From Selaginella moellendorffii (Eukaryota > Streptophyta > Lycopodiopsida > Selaginellales > Selaginellaceae), in the NCBI RefSeq assembly GCF_000143415.4, contig NW_003314309.1:1053199-1117198 (forward strand): a DNA stretch of 64,000 nt. The letters are read 5' to 3'. Position 1 is the first letter of the stretch; every line of letters begins with the position of its first letter. A program made the position numbers and the translations under genes. Under the pieces are notes generated by a model, which worked only from the letters and a program-made list of their open reading frames with translations, was not told where the DNA came from and searched no databases. Below are positions 57,732-64,000 of this stretch, in pieces.

Positions 57732-60700
57732 ACTCCACCACCCATAGACGAAGTTCGATGTCCTCATCGAACGGTAAACCCTTTTATAAAGTAACACCCA
57801 CATGTATTACCGTTTCCATCCTTGGACCCCGGCCAATATTTGTCTATTGGTTTGACACCAAAGGCGCACCATGCCTTGTCCATCCTTCAAGGAGCATAGT
57901 CTCTCCAATATAGAGACTCATTCGACCACCTGGGGTGGTTTACTCTCTTTTATTGGTTCAGTTCTTGTTAAACCCGTTAGGGACTCCCTCTCTAACTCAA
58001 TTCCACTACTTATTCTCGAGTAGTCTCAAATTCCATCGACATAACTTTGCACTTTGGAACTTTTAGTTTTGACTTCTCAGAGTCAATTTCCTAGGTGTCT
58101 CCGACACCTTACGTTGCACATGGTGCAACTCCACTTCCCTATCCTAGGAAGTTCTTTACTTGAGGATACCATCATCCTCTCTCTGATATCGTGCCACCTT
58201 TGACACTAAGTTTCAGTTATCATAATTGGTGCTAGGGCTACCCACGGCCCTATTATTTGGCTACCTTCCCACTCCCCCCTTTGGAGCATCCACTCTGCCA
58301 AATCGGAGCAGTTGGGAATCCACCCTTAGGGAAACTTTGCCTTTCCCACAATCTGTTAGCACCCAACACATTAGTGTTCTCGGCCTAACTTTGCCATTTG
58401 GATTCTTTCCCAGGATTCTTATGGCTCTTTTCTTAGCCACTAGTCTTTTGCTCCTATCCTTGATTGTTGCACCTAGCAACACAGGATTGCTACCTCCATT
58501 TTCGAGGTTTCCTTTCAGTTCCATAGCAAACACTTTACTTTGCCAAGTCCAGAGGGTGTTCACCCCTAGTACGTCTCTTTAACATTTTCTGCTGTGGGCT
58601 CTATCCATGGCCCAACTTTTGAGATCCTCCCTTGGATCTCTTATAAAGACTACCTTCCTCGGACTTACTATGCCATAGCATTAACATAGTTCATTTCCCT
58701 TAGATGTTCTTCTCGCTTGGTCACCTTAACCAAACCACACCATTATCAATAGTTCAAATCAACACTTTGAACTTAAAATCATATTCCTTAACCCAAACAA
58801 AGACTTTGTCTTTGTTTAACCACAAGATCACCTAGTGATCTCATCCTGACCCCTTAATAGGTCTACCCATAGGAACTAGGTCTTCCAGACCCTTCTATGT
58901 TGTTGACTATGACCCCGGGGGCATCCCCCACACTTGGCGGTGTGCCCAAGCCAGCCCTTCCGGCCAAGAATCCATAGCAACTGAGACTGAGTGTCCCTAT
59001 CTCATTCACCACGTCCTTGGTGCCCTTTGCACCAAAGTGTTCAAGTTAGATATGCCAAGCTTTCACTCTAAGCAATCTAACTGTGCATCATGACTCCGAG
59101 GCATCCCTCACTTGGCGGTGTGCCCAAACTAGTCTCCTCACTGAGAGTCCATGACCACCGAAAAATGAGTGTCCTCATATTCCAAACCATCACCATGCCC
59201 TAGTGATTTGGGACTTGAACCCAAGCACTAGAGGGTCGGGACTTGAACCCAACCTCTGTATATGCATCTACGGACGGCATCACACCGGATGCCTGGCGTG
59301 GCTCCCTACGCCGGTGCTCCAACTTATTTTTAAAGCGCGCTACAGATCACAGCTTAGGAACCTAGTTCCTCCACACTGCTAAGTCCTCTCGTTTGACAAG
59401 TCTATGATCATGCATGGACTCCTCCATGCTCGGCCCCATGGCCCACCCTTTTTTGAAGTTATCACCTTCAACTAGGGCATTTGTTCCCCCGACTTGCCAA
59501 TCTCGCTTAGCAAATCCTCCGACAACTGTAACATGGTTCCTGCATAAGCGTGAAAGTCCTTGGCCATTGACTTTCGTTCAAAACCCTTTCTTTGAACACT
59601 CAAGAACTACTTCCCTAACCTTGATAGCTTTGCCTCATGGCAAGCTTCAAGACCACGCTTCTGCTGCACCATTCTGATTTCGCGCATTTCATGAACCATT
59701 TACCCTTGGCCTTTCTAGGTACTAAGCTACTTAGAATCGTTTTTGAGAACCTTGAAGGAACTCTGTCCCTTAGCTTGCTAAGGCCTCCCTTTTTGCAAGC
59801 TTTATAGTTGCCATATAGTCTAACATGGACAATTCTATATTTTAGACTCTCTATGGCATCACGGTTGCTAGCAACAACATCCTCGAGCACCCTCTTGATT
59901 CTCCACTCCCAACTTGCATAACCACCATTGGATATGCCCTTTGATTTCTATGGTTCAGTTCTATCCCAATACTACTTGCCTTTTGGCCCCATATGTTTCC
60001 TTTGGTTATTCTCCTCCAGACTAGGAGGATAGCTTTGCACATTTTACTATGCCTTAGCAAGTATTTTTAGGGATGAACCTACCCGATAGCCTAGGGAGTG
60101 GTTCCTCAATCTTGGGCATGCTCACCTTATAATCCCACACATTGGGATTAACATTGCTGCTTATGGGCCCTTACATGCCCATCACTAGCCTTGCCAAAAT
60201 TCCATTTTTGGCTTTGTTCAATTCGGATAGACAGTCTTCTCCTGTTTCCACAATCTTGGACATTTGGATAGCACCTACTATCCATCATTCGCTAGGGACT
60301 TAGTCCTTTGGGCCTTATCTATTGCCCTTGCGACACGAAATACCACCTCCTAGTGTTCTAGAGTGCTTGGGTGTCCCAATGATGGCCTCCTGATAATGAG
60401 CATTCCCGTTTACGACATTGACTTACTATATCGCAACATAAGCAATTTATCCCCCATAAGGGTATATCTAACTTCTTTATGCCATTAAGAAGTCTTGGGT
60501 AGCTACCTTCTACCCATTTAACCAATTGTCTTGCACCTCTTGCTTAGTTGCCCCATAGTTGTCAAGTCCTACAACTCATTGCTTGCTTAGTTGCCCCATA
60601 GTTGTCAAGTCCTACAACTCATTGCTTGGTGCTACCACACCTCCATCATTATCTGGGTCACCACACTCCAACCGCATGCCTTCCAGCTTAGGCCATGCCG

Positions 60701-61839
60701 TTCCCGCTTCCGTTGGGATTCCCTTGGCAAGGGGTTCTTATGAACCCACCATCATAACCTCCAGGTATCACACCTTGGCACATTTGGTGTCTCCACACCA
60801 TCGGCCCCACAAGCCTACCCTTATGACACTATTTATTAGTGTCTAGGTCTTTGCCAAGACCAATATAGTTGTTCCTCATGCTAACTATCTGTTAGCACCG
60901 CACCATAGTGTTTGCACCCAACTCTGGGCCAAAGTTGCTTTCTTCTGGGAACATCTTTCCCACAACTTTAGTATGGCACCTTCTGCCATCAATGAGATAC
61001 CTACTGTTCTCATACTTGGATCTTATGATCCTCCCCATACCTCATGGGGCACCATACACTTCGGTCCAAATGCTCTAACCAATTCCTTAGGACCATTCCC
61101 TGACTCCGCTTGAGTCATCCAGCATTTTGGACTTTGCTAATCCAACAACTTGCGAGGTCTCAGTCTTAGAGGTGCCAACTTACTGGAATACAACTTCTTG
61201 TATTCATGTCCTACTCACAAGGACAACTTTTGCAAGTGTTACTTTGACACTTGATGATTTTCTTGGGGCTAACCTTTGCCCCTTAGGACTATTTATCCAT
61301 GTGATGAGGATAGCAGCTCATCTTTAAGTACACCCCCAATCCCTTGGGTTGTTCCAGCATTTATTAGAGGTAACCCCGGCTACCATTTCAAGGACTGGTG
61401 TCCTCTTCTATATTTGACCTCCCACAGTCAACAATTCCAGTCTCAAATTTATGAGTACCAGCCTCAACCATATAAGGGTAATCTTGTGACTCCTTTATTG
61501 TTTTGGAGTCTGCATCTTTCCCGTGATCCCAACTATAGTTGTTTACCACAACTACATTAGCTCGTTTATTGCGTCAAACGCTCATCTGGATCACATCCTC
61601 AACACTCTGAGGAACCCTTATACTGTTCCCAAGATCCCAAAGTCGTTCCCTTACTGCCCCTCTTCCATCCACCACATCGTGCACAAGTTCACGCATGAAC
61701 TTGAGTGGAGAGCCATGTCCTCTCGACATGCTACTCCTCGAGGATAGGTCCATATCTAGGACCTTCCAACTCCAATACAAGTGGTGATATGCTTTAGCAC
61801 CAATAAAAGTCGGACTAAGGAACAGCTCTGATACCAAGT
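57732..61839 (-). other. Non-coding interior of the large LTR element
   Basis: 4.1 kb with only short chance frames; no protease, reverse transcriptase, RNase H, integrase or gag words seen on either strand. An exact tandem duplication of 43 bp lies at about 60,541-60,627 (CTTAGTTGCCCCATAG units). Confidence 0.7.
61827..61839 (-). other. Primer-binding site (initiator Met tRNA type)
   Basis: Minus strand reads TTGGTATCAGAGC immediately inside the 5' LTR, the standard plant LTR-retrotransposon primer site complementary to the 3' end of tRNA-iMet. Confidence 0.85.
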
Positions 61840-63491
61840 TGTAACCGACTAAATTTTTCCATTTTATTTTAGTCACTTAACCGCATCTCCGACCACTTGA
61901 AGGAGTCTCACTCACAACCTCCATAAGTCCTATTTCGGACTTGGGCTTGCTAGCCCCTAGAATGGCATCCCCGCCACTCAACCTTTGCACTTGGTCTAAG
62001 TGCCCCACGTGTCCGATCCCATGACTAACACCCCAAGGTACCACTAACATATCAGCCCGTTACGCTAAGGCCATGCCCATTCACCTTGGTCACACTAGTG
62101 ATCTAACACCACTTGCATCACAATCTTGTCTCTCAAAGACTGGGCCATCCATTCACGAGTGATCATCCCAGATCCACTCCTTAGCATCCTTAGGATGCCC
62201 ACAGACATGGGGAATAGCCTTCCCCAACATCCCTTTATTAGTTCCTACCAAGTCCCTTTCCCGTCCATGGTTATGTTCACCAACACTGCCACTAGATTGA
62301 GGCCCGCAGGCCCGGCCACTAAGTCCCATTGTGGGACTTCCTCACCATGTAACTGTATCCGTAGTCACTACACTAGAAGACTGCTCCTCCTCCTTTCCCC
62401 CATTGGGACTTCGGGACAACATTTCGGAACACCGTGGCTCTACGTGAGCCCCATAGGTACTCTCCCCACCTTCCGCCTTTAGGTGCTCTAGCCATGGGCT
62501 TAGAGCGAGGTCCATTGAGCCACACCAGGTATCCAAGTAGGTAGTGCCACCCACACTTGGACTGGGAGCATCGGCCAGATGATCTCCCGGGGGAACTAGA
62601 GCCGGCTCTTGAACACTTCACCAAGCTACCCCGCTTGTCGGTCCGTGTTCACTCTAGTCTTGGACTTCCCAGTGGTCAACTCATCACCCAACACTGGGTG
62701 TAGCCTCTCTGGGCCAAACAGGCCTTTCCTGGCCAAATTGGCTCCACTGCAGTCCTCCCCCTACTATACTTTTGGAGCTCACCAAACCCCCCAGGGTCTG
62801 GGAGACGAATGCTTTGGGCTTTCACCCTCTCAGACTTGAACTCGGACTTGGACTCGGACTTGGACTCGGACTCGGACTCGGACTCGGACTCGGACTCGGA
62901 CTCGGACTCGGACTCGGCCTCGGTCTCGGTCCTGATCTCGGTCTCAGTCTCGGTCTCGGTCTCGGTCTCGACCTCGGACTCCATCTCGGGTCCATCTCGG
63001 ACTCCATCTCGGATTCCATCTCGGACTCCATCTCGGACTCCATCTCGGACTCCGTCTCGGACTCCGTCTCGGACTCCATCTCGGACTCCGTCTCGGACTC
63101 CATCTCGGACTCCGTCTCGGACTCCATCTCGGACTCCGTCTCGGACTCCATCTCGGACTCCGTCTTGGTCCATCTCGGACTCCATCTCGGACTCCGTCTC
63201 GGTCCATCTCGAGCTCCACTTCGGGTCCATCTCGGACTCCACTTCGGGTCCATCTTGGACACTTCCACTTGTCATGTGTTGGTCCTTTTGGGTCCCTTTT
63301 TGGAGCCTCGCTTATTGCTCGCTTCATGCTCGTTCCTTGAGCACTCCGTTGGGAGTTCCACTCCCGCTCTCAACCTCTCAAGTCGGAGCCTTTTAGTCCA
63401 AACGTGTTATGCTCGTTTGGCTTTTGCTTTGGCCACTACCATGTGGCACCCTTTCGGCTCCACTTTGGGGCTTAGGGATTTGTGTCTCACA
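61840..63491 (-). repeat. 5' LTR (right) of the large element
   Basis: 1652 bp, TGTAACCGAC to GTCTCACA on the plus strand. Its TCGGAC/TCGGTC array lies at about 62,826-63,260. Confidence 0.85.
62826..63260. repeat. TCGGAC hexamer and TCGGACTCCATC/GTC array in the right LTR
   Basis: Same array as at 57,006-57,500 but with different copy numbers of both units, showing expansion or contraction since the LTRs were identical at insertion. Confidence 0.9.
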
Positions 63492-64000
63492 TAGTCCTAG
63501 AGCAACCAGCATCCCAGTGCCAAGACCAACACGCAAAATGGAGCCAAACAGAGTTTGGCACTATTTCAGCATACTAATGATCTAATGCAAGGATACGGGT
63601 ACTCCACCAGCTGATATGAAATGGAACTTGGGCTTTGACCCAAGCCAAATACAAAACAAGGACAAGCACGCAAGCAAGAACTAAACTATGCCTCAAATTA
63701 GTCAACCATACCTGATCTACCCACTATCCCCCTCCCCTTGAGGAACACATGTTTTGGGCTTTCACCCCAAGCCACCTTTAATACTAGGAGTTAGTCTCTA
63801 GGACAAGCTTGAAACTTACTAAATATGGAATGTTCTTAAATTGCAAATTTGGACATGGGACGAACACTATTGTATTCAGGATAATTTTTACATTCCATAA
63901 ATATACTAAATGAGCAAATCTAGACACTTTCCATAATTAACATGTGGGACCGAAATGAAACTAACACAAAGAGCATGATAGTGAGGGTGTTTGGCAAACA
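63492..64000. repeat. Right arm of the host repeat
   Basis: Continues the repeat interrupted at 56,008; matches about 7176-7640 in order (ACTCCACCAG, GGGCTTTGACCCAA, CAACCATACC, TTTTGGGCTTTCACCCCAA, CACTATTGT, TCTAGACACTTTC). No gene. Confidence 0.65.

Larger units (their letters stand above)
56009..63491 (-). mobile_element. Large LTR retrotransposon derivative without coding region
   Basis: Two long, highly similar direct repeats (56009-57731 and 61840-63491) start TGTAAC and end CTCACA, flanking a 4.1-kb interior. Directly beside the right LTR, on the minus strand, is TTGGTATCAGAGC, a match to the initiator-Met tRNA primer-binding site, so the element points left. A purine/GT-rich tract (GGGTGGTGGAGT) sits next to the left LTR. 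Flanking bases are CAGTC (left) and TAGTC (right), a 4-5-bp target duplication. The interior has no gag or pol domain in any frame, so this is a LARD-type non-autonomous element that needs another element's proteins. Confidence 0.85.

Noticed and set aside
56784-57794. Long open frames made of Arg-Thr-Pro-Ser, Asp-Ser or Leu-Gly repeats (also 62,676-63,494, both strands)
   Set aside because: They are products of the TCGGAC/TCGGTC simple repeat, open in several frames on both strands at once and lying in LTRs; not protein-coding.

Overview
The window is nuclear DNA of a land plant. The genes are plant families (class III peroxidase, neprosin, CKS, LRR receptor kinase and receptor-like protein, PATROL1-type MUN protein, CYP85-clan P450, chloroplast-type AGPR) broken by very short GT-AG introns of about 50-70 bp and packed tens to hundreds of bases apart. 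AT-rich decayed retrotransposon tracts separate the gene blocks. This style fits a lycophyte of the Selaginella moellendorffii type; the species is an inference and was not tested.

Layout. 1-3.1 kb: AT-rich DNA with a truncated Ty3/gypsy copy. 3.8-4.7 kb: a broken ATM-type ABC transporter piece abutting a broken peroxidase piece. 4.7-5.8 kb: an intact peroxidase (-). 6.3-8.9 kb: AT-rich decayed repeat. 8.9-11.9 kb: a frameshifted neprosin-like gene (+), CKS1 (+) and a hevein-like secreted peptide (-). 12-15 kb: non-coding with microsatellites. 15.0-34.8 kb is the dense block: EMS1-like receptor kinase (+), tubulin folding cofactor B (+), N-acetyl-gamma-glutamyl-phosphate reductase (-), V-ATPase subunit E (-), HAD phosphatase (+), an exonuclease-MutS fusion (-), PATROL1-like (+). 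34.9-38.7 kb: a PPR pseudogene and unassigned open frames. 38.7-42.7 kb: a coiled-coil protein (+) and a P450 (-). 43.9-48.3 kb: a full-length decayed gypsy element (-). 48.4-52.0 kb: an LRR receptor-like protein (-) and a TIC32-like SDR (+). 53.2-64 kb: a third truncated gypsy copy and a large, younger, non-coding LTR element nested in another repeat.

The most interesting locus is 25.06-29.67 kb (-). Joining its exons gives a DEDDh (DnaQ-like) proofreading-type exonuclease, then a MutS1-type mismatch-repair body closest in wording to cyanobacterial MutS, then a C-terminal segment resembling the end of cyanobacterial DnaX (tau/gamma). The MutS ATPase has lost several catalytic signatures. This would put proofreading, mismatch recognition and a replisome-tether-like tail in one, possibly organellar, protein. 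The domain calls come from reading motifs by eye and need profile searches and transcript evidence.
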